A stretch of 64,000 bases of DNA from Rugalucina vietnamica (taxonomy: Eukaryota > Mollusca > Bivalvia > Lucinida > Lucinidae). The stretch covers positions 9,416,214-9,480,213 of the forward strand of contig OZ024871.1 in NCBI GenBank assembly GCA_964017185.1, in the 5' to 3' direction. Positions 30,601 through 38,140 of the stretch are shown in pieces. The notes beneath the pieces are model-generated. The model saw only the letters and a program-made list of their open reading frames with translations. It ran no database searches and was not told the origin of the DNA. Each line of letters begins with the position of its first letter. Positions within the stretch are counted from its first letter, which is position 1. A program made the translations under genes and the position numbers.

Positions 30601-32073
30601 CTGTCAAAAGCTTCAATTAGTCAATCAATCCGATACTTATGAAAATGAATAATGCTAACTTTCATGCATCCCAGCCATATGTTGTTTACTTTTAGAAAAC
30701 AAATCACAATAACACATATATGATGATATGTTTATCATTTTTACTGGCTTTTATATCAATGTCGCTGATTTTCCCAATTGACGGTAAAATTTGGCTATTT
30801 TTCCCAATTGAACCGGTACTGGTACCGTTCCCAAAATGGTGAAAAAAATCACTGATGGCAATACTGCACTAGAGGGTGGATGGAAAGTTATTATTAGTAA
30901 CATAATAGATAGTACTTGCTAAATGATAATTGGTAACTTAAAAATTGAAAAAAAAGTAAATGCGAAAACTTAATTGCAGATTGCTAAATGACCCGTCATG
31001 CAAATTGTAAAATGCTAAATGTCAAATGTTAACTGCATTTTCGCCGGTCCATCATGCTAGTTGTAAAATGTTAAATGTAAAATGTCAATTGTTAATTGCA
31101 TTTTCGCCGGTCCGTCATGCTAATTGTAAAAGATTAGATTTAAAATGTTAAATGTTAATTGTTTATTGCATTTTTTCGACAATCCGTCATGCTAATTGTT
31201 ATTAGCAAAATGCATTTACGAATTACAATGAATGACAATCTGATTTGAAATTATCATTTATATTAACATTTAACAATTAGTATGACGGACCGGCTTAAAA
31301 TGCAATTAACAATTAACATTTAACATTTCACACTTAGCATGACGGATCGGCTTAAAATGCAATTAACAATTTACAAATAGCATTTAACATTTTACAATTA
31401 GCATGACGGACCGGTGAAAAATGCAATTAACAATTAACAATTGACATTTAATATTTTTCATTTTGCATGACGTACCGGGGTTCCATATTATTCCAACAAT
31501 TTTTTTTTTTTTTTTTTTATTCAGTTTTACGTCCCTTTCAAGCTTTTTCACTCATATCGAGACGAATCAATTGGTAGGTGGGGCGAAAACCGGAGTACCC
31601 TGGGAAAAACCACCTGACACACCCGCAAGCAGAACATGGCTTGTCTCACTTATGAATTTGTGCCCCGTGCGAGGCGCGAACCCACATCGGTGAAATGGTC
31701 GAATGATCAAGAGCACTGAAGTCAGGGACCTTAACCACTCGGCCACGGGGGCCGCCTCCAACAAAATGATGATATGGTTCAGCATACTACATAATCCGTA
31801 TGTGTTAGGGTTATCATTGTACTGCGGAGTGGTGATGGTTAGGTGAAGGGTTACCCGTACTCGTGGGTTAAACGAGGTTCGTCTTTACAGGCATGTCGAA
31901 TTTTGGTGCTTTTCAGACAACTTTTATATCGCCCATTCAGTTTGTTCTCACCTATGAAGATATGCATCACTTTTAGCTCTAAATGTTCTAAAGGCTTCCC
32001 TCTGTTTAGCAGGTACCCTCTCTGCTAGGGAAGCCCAATTTACCGTACTAGATGCAACTCTTCTGGCTGCCAT
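15531..32073 (-). CDS. ATP5PD: ATP synthase subunit d, mitochondrial (ATP5PD), six exons, complete
   Basis: Joining 31952-32073, 22574-22670, 21928-22005, 20987-21049, 19656-19877 and 15531-15611 on the minus strand gives 663 bases: ATG, 220 codons, TAA, with matching phases and GT/AG borders throughout. The product is the peripheral-stalk subunit d of mitochondrial F1Fo ATP synthase, which helps link Fo to F1 at the inner membrane. Family hallmarks are MAARRVASSTVNWASLAERV at the N-terminus, LPKINFAHYK (residues 49-58), VDEFEKMYSAI, QVEAEEK, DEMTM (131-135) and RPTFWPH (152-158). Insect and vertebrate homologues are about 160-180 residues, so this one carries a C-terminal extension ending in an Ala/Glu/Lys-rich helix. 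The start is the first ATG and aligns with the family N-terminus. The 9.3-kb first intron and 4-kb last intron are filled with repeats. Confidence 0.95.
15917..16070 (-). mobile_element. TGAGCC-family TIR element, cut by a Helitron-like insertion
   Basis: It starts at the terminus TGAGCCTTCACATGAGGAAA and runs in reverse internal order (GGTCGACAAACTGGCC, GGAATTGTACTATC, ACAAAGGCG). It stops exactly at the CTAG end of the element at 16071. I did not find the missing half on the far side. Confidence 0.7.
16071..17264 (-). mobile_element. Helitron-like element with about 155-bp core tandem repeats (copy 2, inverted)
   Basis: This is the reverse complement of the family at 3709-5325. CTAG and the GTTTTC/GAAAAC hairpin are at the left and the TGTCTCC hairpin at the right, with about seven core monomers and a GGACAGACAGACAG microsatellite between. 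The flanks again read A and T on the element's own strand. It lies in the last intron of ATP5PD and lacks the SINE found in copy 1. Confidence 0.7.
17441..18208. mobile_element. 768-bp TIR element with 25-bp perfect termini
   Basis: The termini CGTCGCTTCAGTGCTATACT(GTTCT) at 17441-17465 and their exact reverse complement at 18184-18208 are perfect over 25 bp. AAAT directly abuts both ends. Variants of the TAGAACA motif recur inside (near 17686, 17938, 18024, 18122), like subterminal transposase sites. No ORF of useful length is present, and a poly-T tract lies at 17590-17613. Confidence 0.75.
18276..19306. mobile_element. 1031-bp TIR element with TA target duplication
   Basis: Perfect 27-bp inverted termini beginning CACTGAAAAAAAGTTATAAG (18276-18302, 19280-19306) are flanked by TA on both sides, as for Tc1/mariner-type insertions. 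The interior is AT-rich and I see no transposase frame, so it is non-autonomous. Confidence 0.8.
19307..19655. other. Intron sequence of ATP5PD
   Basis: Nothing beyond the splice donor of exon 5 at its right edge is seen. A short poly-T run lies at 19591-19601. Confidence 0.4.
19656..19877 (-). CDS. ATP5PD: ATP5PD exon 5 (residues 121-194)
   Basis: The exon is 222 bases, phase 0, with acceptor ATTGTTTAG and donor AAGAAG|GTCAGT. It contains DEMTM and RPTFWPH, the most diagnostic C-terminal motifs of the family. It then enters lineage-specific sequence (LPYLNTWTDKKN, EDWEELWRKK). Confidence 0.95.
19897..20019 (-). mobile_element. TGAGCC-family TIR element, truncated
   Basis: Family sequence runs from the terminus (GACTGACACAAACCAGGCTG, GATTTAGAAAGTAGAG) and stops at the edge of the TIR element at 20020. 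The remaining half was not found on the other side. Confidence 0.65.
20020..20757. mobile_element. 738-bp TIR element with CAGCCTTCTCATTAAG termini
   Basis: Perfect 16-bp inverted termini (20020-20035, 20742-20757) bound non-coding sequence containing GACGGCAATTTTGCCGTC and a GC-rich block (GGGGCGCTGCCCCCTG) at 20654-20700. Open frames of 75-103 codons occur on both strands but overlap one another and show no recognisable domain. No clear target duplication is visible. Confidence 0.65.
20987..21049 (-). CDS. ATP5PD: ATP5PD exon 4 (residues 100-120)
   Basis: The exon is 63 bases, phase 0 at both ends, with acceptor TTTTCACAG and donor AATATT|GTAAGT. It encodes a Lys-rich helical segment of the coiled stalk. 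Its first codon ATG is internal to the protein, not a start. Confidence 0.9.
21125..21377 (-). mobile_element. TGAGCC-family TIR element with expanded palindrome
   Basis: It is a full copy, reversed, flanked by AA on both sides. The central GCTTCGCAATAACTGCGAAGC palindrome has gained an extra partial unit (GATGTTATTGCGAAGCTGATC), as produced by replication slippage on a hairpin. Confidence 0.75.
21622..21858 (-). mobile_element. TGAGCC-family TIR element, intact reverse copy
   Basis: It is 237 bp with both termini, the central CTTCGCGGTTACCACGAAG palindrome, and TT on both sides. It lies in ATP5PD intron 3, which is bounded by the exons at 21928 and 21049. Confidence 0.8.
21928..22005 (-). 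CDS. ATP5PD: ATP5PD exon 3 (residues 74-99)
   Basis: The exon is 78 bases, phase 0 at both ends, with acceptor GTTCTAG and donor GTGGCG|GTAAGT. It encodes YSAISVAYPKD and QVEAEEK, matching the family's conserved YP.D and VDAEEK-type motifs. Confidence 0.95.
22574..22670 (-). CDS. ATP5PD: ATP5PD exon 2 (residues 41-73)
   Basis: The acceptor is TGTTGCAG and the donor AAAATG|GTAAGG. It encodes IQQLPEELPKINFAHYKSRL and VDEFEKM, the conserved Pro-rich and first helical region of subunit d. Confidence 0.95.
22769..22863 (-). mobile_element. TGAGCC-family TIR element fragment
   Basis: Only the terminal ~95 bases are present (TGAGCCGCGACGTGAGGAAA through ACAGAAGCAGGCTAGA), then the sequence diverges. 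Confidence 0.6.
23002..23158. repeat. Left copy of a direct repeat flanking the 23-28 kb element
   Basis: It begins AAAAGGGAAGAAATGTAATT and ends ATCCAGTGTGCAAA. Inside is an AATGAACGAACG/AATAAATA microsatellite-like region. The same sequence, shorter, recurs at 28217-28316 on the other side of the element. Confidence 0.6.
24420..26859. mobile_element. Nested tandem-repeat-cored element with two different arrays
   Basis: The left end has the hairpin GCTGTC/GACAGC and GTGCTCGACTGC. The right end has AGCTCTATGCAC-TTC-GTGCAGTCGAGCT, so GCTCGACTGC is inverted between the ends. Array 1 (about 24530-25970) is about 12 monomers of roughly 128 bp with CAAAATCACTGAACC. Array 2 (about 26050-26755) is four monomers of about 178 bp with GTTCTAGATTTTAACCTC. 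A GC-rich run of GCGCACGGGAAC units follows. It interrupts a monomer of the outer element. Confidence 0.7.
26757..26812. repeat. GC-rich short tandem repeat (GCGCACGGGAAC)n
   Basis: Three to four 12-bp units with 6-bp derivatives lie next to the terminal hairpin of the nested element. They create an artefactual Val-Pro-Val-Arg open frame on the minus strand. Confidence 0.8.
28217..28316. repeat. Right copy of the direct repeat flanking the 23-28 kb element
   Basis: AAAAAAGGGAAGAAATGTAA through ATCCAGTGTGCAAA matches 23002-23158 in the same orientation but is about 55 bases shorter in the simple-sequence part. Confidence 0.6.
28317..29127. other. ATP5PD intron 1, partly repeated sequence
   Basis: No exon is seen. 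The segment 28640-28720 (CGAATGAGCAAAGCAG, GTGATCAATTTTGATTTTC, AAAAGAGTA) recurs in direct orientation near 29965-30030. The segment 28758-28795 (GGAGGTACATTACTCGGTG, TTTATCGCTATA) recurs inverted near 29930-29962. Confidence 0.4.
29132..29556. mobile_element. TRIM: miniature LTR retrotransposon with two 160-bp LTRs
   Basis: LTR1 (29132-29291) and LTR2 (29397-29556) are both 160 bp, start TGTGA, end TTACA, and differ at about seven positions. ATAG abuts both outer ends (29128-29131 and 29557-29560), a target duplication. Two bases after LTR1 is TGGTGGCAGCGGTGGGA (29294-29310), complementary to the 3' end of an animal tRNA-Leu with CCA, i.e. a primer-binding site. A purine-rich GGAGGGGGAAATAA (29383-29396) precedes LTR2. 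The 105-bp interior cannot encode any protein, so it depended on another element's enzymes. Confidence 0.9.
29557..30376. other. ATP5PD intron 1, no gene seen
   Basis: It contains diverged partners of the repeats at 28640-28800 and an ACATATACATAC-type microsatellite at about 30215-30305. Several short CGTACGC/GCGTACG motifs occur near 29640-29755. Confidence 0.4.
30377..31487. mobile_element. TIR element made of head-to-head short arrays, with a nested element
   Basis: The termini TATGGAACGCCGGTCCGTCA and its inverse at 31465-31487 match with two differences. TTATTC abuts both ends (30371-30376, 31488-31493). The right-hand part consists of roughly 75-bp units (CCGGTCCGTCATGCTAATTG, AAATGTTAATTGTTAATTGC) that are direct up to about 31220 and inverted from about 31270. 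An unrelated element is inserted at 30447-30854. No coding capacity. Confidence 0.7.
30447..30854. mobile_element. Nested 408-bp TIR element (CAGTGATTTTTTTC termini)
   Basis: The inverted termini CAGTGATTTTTTTC and GAAAAAAATCACTG are perfect over 14 bp. ATGGC abuts both ends (30442-30446, 30855-30859). The interior repeats TTCCCAAT several times. It resembles non-autonomous hAT-type elements, although the duplication seen is only 5 bp. Confidence 0.7.
31500..31756 (-). mobile_element. tRNA-derived SINE with 8-bp target duplication
   Basis: On the minus strand it begins GGAGGCGGCCCCCGTGGCCG with the A box GTGGCCGAGTGG. The B box-like GGGTTCGCGCC follows after a long Ser/Leu-type variable region, and the element ends in a poly-A tail (poly-T at 31501-31518 on +). 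TCCAACAA flanks it on both sides (31492-31499 and 31757-31764). It inserted at the edge of the TIR element ending at 31487, within ATP5PD intron 1. Confidence 0.85.
31952..32073 (-). CDS. ATP5PD: ATP5PD exon 1 (start codon, residues 1-41)
   Basis: ATG is at 32073-32071. It encodes the conserved N-terminus (VNWASLAERVP at 11-21, then AFRTFRAKSDAYL) and ends CATAG|GTGAGA with two bases of Arg41. The 5' side is pyrimidine-rich (CTCCTCATCCTGTCC). Only 52 bases separate the start codon from the left edge of a TIR element. Confidence 0.95.
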
Positions 32074-32177
32074 CGCCAAGGACAGGATGAGGAGTAAATT
32101 ACAACGCCAGGGGGTCGGACTTATTACCGCAGGATACTGCAGGATACCGCAGGATTGCTCAGGATACCGCAGGATAG

Positions 32178-33900
32178 TTTTATTGCATATTATATTTCAT
32201 ATTAAGTGATTATAAGCAAAGTATTTGAAAGTTTTTACCATAAAACACCTGAGGTGATGATCAGAAATTGATCGACTCAGTATCAGAAGATAGATAGTAT
32301 TGCTAAACAATTTTGGTCTATTAGGTTTGTTTTCAGTATGAATCGCCGTGTCAAAGTAAAGACTACCGCAGAATAGATAAAAAGGTACAAGCAGGCAAAG
32401 ATCAGGAAAAGGCGCAATCAGAAAGAGACCCCCACTCCAAAAACCGAGGTGGGAAAAAACCAAACTAACAATCAGGCACTTATACCATGAAACATATCGT
32501 AGGCCGAATGAGCAGCTACTTTCCCAATAGGTGGCCACTCAGTTACCAAAACATACATAAGTCGCCAACAGCATGATGTGAATCAACCTACCTGAATTCA
32601 GGAAACCGCTCTCGCAGGTACGTCTGTTCAGGTTGAAGTCTAGGAGGTTGAATCCCGAATATCGCTCACACTCTAGCATTGACTTGTACCGGCCCTATGC
32701 GTATATAGGGACATGTATAGGCTAATGAAAACGGGCAGAATTCTGCCCGTGAGACTTCAGCGAGATTTCACGAGATTTCGATTAAATTGCATAATTCTTT
32801 ACATTATTTCACAAAACATTTAATATAAGTCTCTGAGAGGACGATTAAATAAAGAATGATTAAGTGAAATAACAATAATTAGTAAGAAACAATATCATTA
32901 TGATTTGCATAATATTTGAAATTATGTAACGCTAGGTTTGATTGGATTATCGATTTTTTAATAAGCCAATGAAAACCTACGAGACAGTTACCTTTGCCAG
33001 TTGTCACTTTTTGTGATAACGGGGTACCAGTTAAACTCTAGCACGGGCTTTTCCCAGGTCACGTGATGACGGAGGTTGCCGGAAATCGTCGGAGGTACCC
33101 GATGGCGTTGTTGCTGTATTATCGTCCTCTGAAGGCGCTCCTCGCTCCTGATGACTGCCTACAACTAATCTGCGGGTCCAACACTCTCCCTTTACTTTAT
33201 AAAAAAATGAACTGCAGTAATCTAGCATTTGAAACATTGATGAGTGGTTAATGTATACTGAACTTAGAAAATGATAGCATTATAATAACTGACCCCTAAC
33301 ATGGTTGCTGCCATTTAATATATAAAATTGATATTTAACTTGAGATGATTTTTACAGCTGTAGTGACTTTTCCTAATCTAAATAGTGAAGTAATTACGTA
33401 TTGAAATTGCCTGTTTTAACATATTTACAAACATTGACTTGAACACAGACATGAACACAAAGGTATCCCCTCTAATATTGTTTTTCAGAACCATTAGAAT
33501 AATAAATTTACAAATACTATATACATACATGAAGGATGCCTTGCTACCTGAAATATACATTGGATAATAATGGTATAAGTTGTGAGGATATGACAAACTG
33601 ATCATATGATAATAGACTATTGATGCCATATACCTAAAATGTACATATATGCCAGTCAATATTTTTGTTTATCTCATGTAATTAATGATCATGATAGCAT
33701 ATTTTTGAACTTAACAGCAGATTGCTTACAAGTATAAATATATAGTGTTCCTGTATATTCTTTTAATCAATAAGCCTTTGAAATGATAAGTTGAAGATGA
33801 ACATTATGTATAAGAGTTGATGAACGTTAGGCTTTATACAAGTCTGGACTAAATTTCAGCTAGTTTCCAATTTCAGGTAGCTTTATGTACAAATTAATGA
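32178..33900. other. Interior of the TIR-bounded interval, left part
   Basis: I see no confident gene. Two items may matter for the adjacent ATP5PD gene: a CpG-containing block at about 33040-33180 with CACGTG and CCGGAA, and a minus-strand exon-like stretch ending TTCAG|GTAGGT near 32591. The rest is AT-rich. Confidence 0.35.
33050..33110 (-). promoter_or_regulatory. Possible promoter block: E-box plus ETS site
   Basis: TCACGTGA (about 33059-33066) and CCGGAA (about 33078-33083) lie 15-20 bp apart in a locally CpG-rich stretch, with CCAAT-like sequence about 100 bp away. E-box and ETS (NRF-2/GABP) sites are common in promoters of nuclear genes for mitochondrial proteins. The block lies about 1 kb upstream of the ATP5PD ATG. 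Promoter activity is an inference. Confidence 0.25.
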
Positions 33901-34110
33901 TTAATGGCTATACATGGGAGATAACTCCTCCCAGCTACATAAGGGTTACTTTACCCGTATACAAAATAAGAATATTGATTAATGAGCATACATGAGGGTC
34001 ACTTCACCCCTATACAAATGAAAACTAATGAGTAAACTAATGAGTATACATGGGGGATAACTCCTCCCAGCTGTATAAGGGTTATTTTACCAATATACAA
34101 ACTAGATATA
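33900..34110. repeat. Short tandem repeat, about 136 bp apart
   Basis: ATACATGGGAGATAACTCCT with CCCAGCTACATAAGGGTTAC at about 33912 recurs as ATACATGGGGGATAACTCCT at about 34048. A shortened middle version (ACATGAGGGTCACTTCACCC) sits near 33990. This is probably the 3' tail of the retroelement fragment. Confidence 0.55.
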
Positions 34111-35114
34111 GCCACTTCATGCGATAGGCCATATGCAAGATGAAACATGTATACGCAACTAATACAAATTGGAACATAAGTATATATACAAGCAAATGAG
34201 TAATAAATATATACAAGCAAATGAATAAAATATATCAATGTGAGATCTGGTGGCTCGAGATCCTTCATCAGGAAAGGACTAGCTGCTACTATATAAATCT
34301 GCTGAACTGAAATAATATAACTGGAAAGCAAATACATAGAACCAAATCAAAACGATATAAAACAGAAAACTAAATCAAACTGAATATGAATGCTCTAGCT
34401 TGGAGCTAAATAAAATTAGGCTAAATGTAACTAAAATTGAGTTCTTAAGAACCACTCCAATGCCTAGACTTTACATGGAGGCCAATGTTAAATTTATGTA
34501 TATATTCTATAGAAAAGTTTTACAGATAACTTACAACTAATCTATAGTTTTGAATTAATATGGTGGCATAGTCTATGCATGTGGCAGTCATTCCTAAAAA
34601 CTGAGAATAAAATAAAATAAGATAGTATGCAGCTACAGAAGCAATTACTAGCTCTACTCTAAACATGCATAAACTTACAGTCAGATGGTTTTGGAATCTG
34701 CAATGACAAAAAAAAATTTAAACACCAAGACATAAAACAAAAAGAACCACCACAGAAGTATCGCCTTGGAACGATCAGTAACACAAAGTTACTGGCGGGC
34801 TTAAACCGGTTTTACAGGATCCTAACCTCACCCTCAGCTTCTGCAGTGGTTCATAACATTTAGTAAGTTCTTCGGTCCTCGTGGTGAATCTCTAACTAGT
34901 CAATGAATCATCAAGAACAAACAAATAGATCATGATAAACAGCCTGATGAATCAAAAACAAGGACTCACAGATTGAGTAAGCTGCCCGACGATGGAGATC
35001 CCTGGGCGCCGAATAACCTACTAACTCCGGAGCAAAAGAAAAACACCAGTTAGACCCCGGTGGGCCAAGCAACAGACAAGAAGCTCCGGCCCCAACCAAC
35101 TAAAATGAATAGCT

Positions 35115-35813
35115 TTAAGTCGGGGCCATCATAGAGTCTGACGCCCTACCCACCGGCGTGCAATTAAAGAAGGCAGCATAGTTATCAACCATGATTGGGT
35201 TAAAAACTAAGCATGCAGACTGTCGCATAACATTCAAGTTATAACCTATACGTCTGTAACGTGTTATGATTTTTCTGAACTGAAAAGAAAAATCATTAAT
35301 TCCTATAAGTTTCTTAAATTTGTAAACTAAGTCACCATAAAATTCAGGTTCCGAAAGGCCCTCACTTAAAAGCGTCTTTAATCCAACATTATATTTGGAA
35401 ATCAATTCATAGTGTCTACGATAAAATTTAGAAAAGGTTTTTCGAAGTTTATGATACCGATAGCCCTGTTGGAGAAGCTTTGCCGTTAAACATTTATTTC
35501 GAGCGTTGAAGTCTGTAACATGATTGCAGACTCTAGCAAACCTAATAAGTTGCGAAATGTAAACACCATAAGAAGCACGACGAGGAACGTCACCATCCAA
35601 AAAAGGAAAATTTACTGTATCAAAATCAAATTCATCGCGCTTATCATAAATTTTAGAAGAAACAAATCCATTTGCAACAGAAAGATGTAGATCTAATAAG
35701 GGGGCTTCGGTATCTGAGATATTGGCTTTGTTCAACTGAAGTTCAGGTGGATAAATTTGATTGACCATACCTTCAAAATAAGGGTTGTCAATGTTCAAAA
35801 GGTCATCGAGGTA
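35115..35813 (-). pseudogene. Reverse-transcriptase fragment, 5'-truncated at the YLDD motif
   Basis: The open frame reads 232 residues from YLDDLLNIDNP to a TAA at 35117-35115. YLDD is the catalytic Asp pair of reverse transcriptases. It is followed by the connector typical of one invertebrate retroelement family (LLDLHLS, IYDKRDEFDFD, SYGVYISQLIRFAR, KFYRRHYELISKYN). The fingers and most of the palm are missing: an in-frame TAG and unrelated sequence lie directly before Tyr-1. Non-coding sequence down to roughly 33900 probably includes its 3' tail. It is a dead copy unable to encode an active enzyme. Confidence 0.85.
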
Positions 35814-37178
35814 CTATCGTAATCATACTACGGTACCGCAAGATAGATACGTAATGATCGTATTTCATTGATCATTATTGATCATACTTAATTGCTTTAA
35901 AGTTTGATAATACTTTAAGCCATTTTATTGTTCCTTTCATTTTTGTATAATTTTCAAAAATTGCATATAATTTTGTTTATATCCAGCATGAGCTACCATA
36001 CCAAGAACGGAATTGCTTCTGTGTGCATTACAATTAAATGTTAAAATGGTAAAAATCTTGAAAAACAATTCTTCGCATGAAGCACGTTTCAAGAGTACAT
36101 GTACAGTTTTTTTTTTTTTTCACCAAACAATGTCATTTAAACCAAGTGTATAATTTGTATTAGGCTCAAACGAGGTTTAAATTTTCAAATAACGTTCCGG
36201 AATAACCAGTACAATGTTCGAAGATCGTCCATGTTTTATTCCATTTTTGCTACATGTAAGTGAACAAATGCACATGATGCACTCAGTTTTCAAAGTTGTA
36301 TCAAAATAGCTGATAGAATTTCTTCAAGTGTAAAAAGACTATGCTTTTTAAAGTTTCGACCACATTTGCACGTTTTATTTTTTGTTCACTAAATAAAATA
36401 AAGTCATAACCAAGAAGGTCATTCATGTTTGATTCCGTTTTTGCTACATGTAAGCAGAAAGCTTATTTAATACTTATTATTAAATAAGCTTTCTGTACGA
36501 TTTGTACATTTATTTATTTATTTTTATTTATATAATATCGCAAAGTCAAAGGTAAACAGAACCAATACACTTGGACAGTTAAGTTACGTTTCTCAACAAG
36601 TGCGATATAGAAAAAACATTTATTGGTTCTTCTTCTTTTGTTGTATTTAAATGACATCTCCATGATCAAACACTAATCGACTCATTTGATTAATCTGTTT
36701 ATACAGTGGGTGTCATAATCGTGTCGTATTACGCAACTATGCGATAATTGATACTGATACACTAACTCTTAATAGTTCTAAATATTGTATGGCAAATTTT
36801 CAATCTTTCTATCTCGTATACGCTGTAATGGATATTTGACACTTTATATACACACCTAGTTTTCATGACATATTGACCTCATGACCTACATGTATATTAA
36901 TATTAATTTATTTACAGAATTTGATGACAACATCTTAATATATTGTGATTTTAGTAAATAAGAGCATTATGATGTTTCTTTCTTCAAGTTAACTGATCAC
37001 ATATTTGTAGGGCTATCCTGCGGTATTCAGTCAGACAGTGTATATCTCTATGGTATACAAAACGAAGGCAGCATCTAGTTTATGTCATTGTAAGTTGACT
37101 AAATCCAATGGTTGGTCTCTAAAACATGTTTTCGATCTTATAATGATACTTTAGAACTGTATTTTGATGTATTTTGTT
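35814..37178. other. Interior of the TIR-bounded interval, right part
   Basis: AT-rich, with no gene seen. Two related stretches about 190 bp apart share TTTTTGCTACATGTAAG (near 36245 and 36437). A perfect 18-bp-arm palindrome lies at 36455-36495. A poly-T run is at about 36108-36120. Confidence 0.4.
36455..36495. repeat. Perfect AT-rich palindrome, 18-bp arms
   Basis: CAGAAAGCTTATTTAATA and its exact reverse complement are separated by CTTAT. It could extrude as a cruciform. It is too AT-rich and lacks the T-run of a pol III terminator. Confidence 0.85.
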
Positions 37179-37260
37179 CTATCCTGTGGTATCCTGAGCA
37201 ATTCTGCGGTATCCTGCAGTATCATGCAGTAGGGTACACACTACTAAATATTCATGAGTA

Positions 37261-37319
37261 CTCGCCCCGCCTTTTTCGGGGAGAGCATTTACTTTGTATT
37301 AGAGACAAAAATGACGTCA
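37261..37319 (-). promoter_or_regulatory. Promoter-like cluster in each satellite unit: GC box and CRE
   Basis: On the minus strand GGCGGGGCGAG (37271-37261) lies about 40 bp downstream of TGACGTCA (37319-37312). The same CTCGCCCCGCC also sits in a small CCCCG/CGGGG hairpin (37265-37281). The cluster recurs in every unit. Sp1-type and CREB/ATF sites are known promoter elements; activity here is inferred. Confidence 0.35.
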
Positions 37320-38140
37320 CCTGTCAATAATCGTTGATTGATTTCCGCTGTGAAGTGTTTGTTTTAAAACTTGAAACATGCGCCGTTTCGAATGCCATGT
37401 TTTAGTCGATAAATCCCGGTATCGGATGGGAACGGGACGGACTTTTCTGCATGAAGCCCTCTGAAGACCCACCCGCATTACGAAACATGGTTTCTGAGGG
37501 TGCTTCCGTTTAACGGGACATAGCTTTGAATTGAGTAGGTAAACATGCTATTAATTTTCATTTAAATTAATGGGCTATGATGAACGTTTAAAATGAGACC
37601 AGTCTTGTGAATTTTGTATGTCTAGTTTTCGAGCTAGGTGACAAAACGTTAACATTGTCACCTATGGAAAACCTAATGGTGAAATGCAACCTAAAGGGAG
37701 ATTGACGAGACAAGACTATTGCTTGGCTTTTCCTCTCTCTTGCGAAAATTACTGACTACAGCCGGTATGTGTCTCTTCTTTTCTGGAAAACACTCTCTTC
37801 TGAATGAAATCCATACACAGAGTCCATGAGAAAGCGAAAAATTCATTGATTTTAGTGTCATTTTTGTAATGGGGTCCAAGCACTCGTTTTGTGGTCCTAC
37901 AGTCTTTCACGTTGGGGTAGGGGGTGGGGATAAAGAAATGGCAAAGTGGCTCTTGTTGTTAATACTATGTAACAGCCAACTTTTCCTGGAACGAAAGCAG
38001 TGTCATGTGGCTGTAACAAAATGCGACTTGGTAACATAGAAACTAATTTGATGTCGAAACTCGGCTTCAAGCAGAATCAAGCATCTACTGAGAACAGGCT
38101 TATTCGTGGCCTACTTATACATAAAATGTCATATTGCCAG

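Larger units (their letters stand above)
32125..37231. mobile_element. 5.1-kb interval bounded by about 50-bp inverted repeats and TA
   Basis: The left terminus (32127-32177) is built from GCAGGATACC-like units. Its reverse complement lies at 37179-37229 with about four mismatches. TA abuts both outer ends (32125-32126, 37230-37231). One reading is a single TA-inserting transposon later invaded by a retroelement. The related motif TACCGCA[AG]GATAG also occurs inside, near 35840 and inverted near 37015, so a nested or chimeric origin is possible. No transposase is visible. Confidence 0.5.

Noticed and set aside
31660..31756. A tRNA-Ser or tRNA-Leu gene on the minus strand
   Set aside because: It is the head of a SINE with a poly-A tail and target duplication.
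32197..32538. 113-codon hydrophobic frame on the minus strand
   Set aside because: No recognisable domain, no splice or promoter support, and AT-rich composition; it looks like a chance frame.
33063..33251. Small + strand protein starting at the CpG-rich block
   Set aside because: The frame covers the possible promoter motifs, has no homology I recognise and ends quickly.
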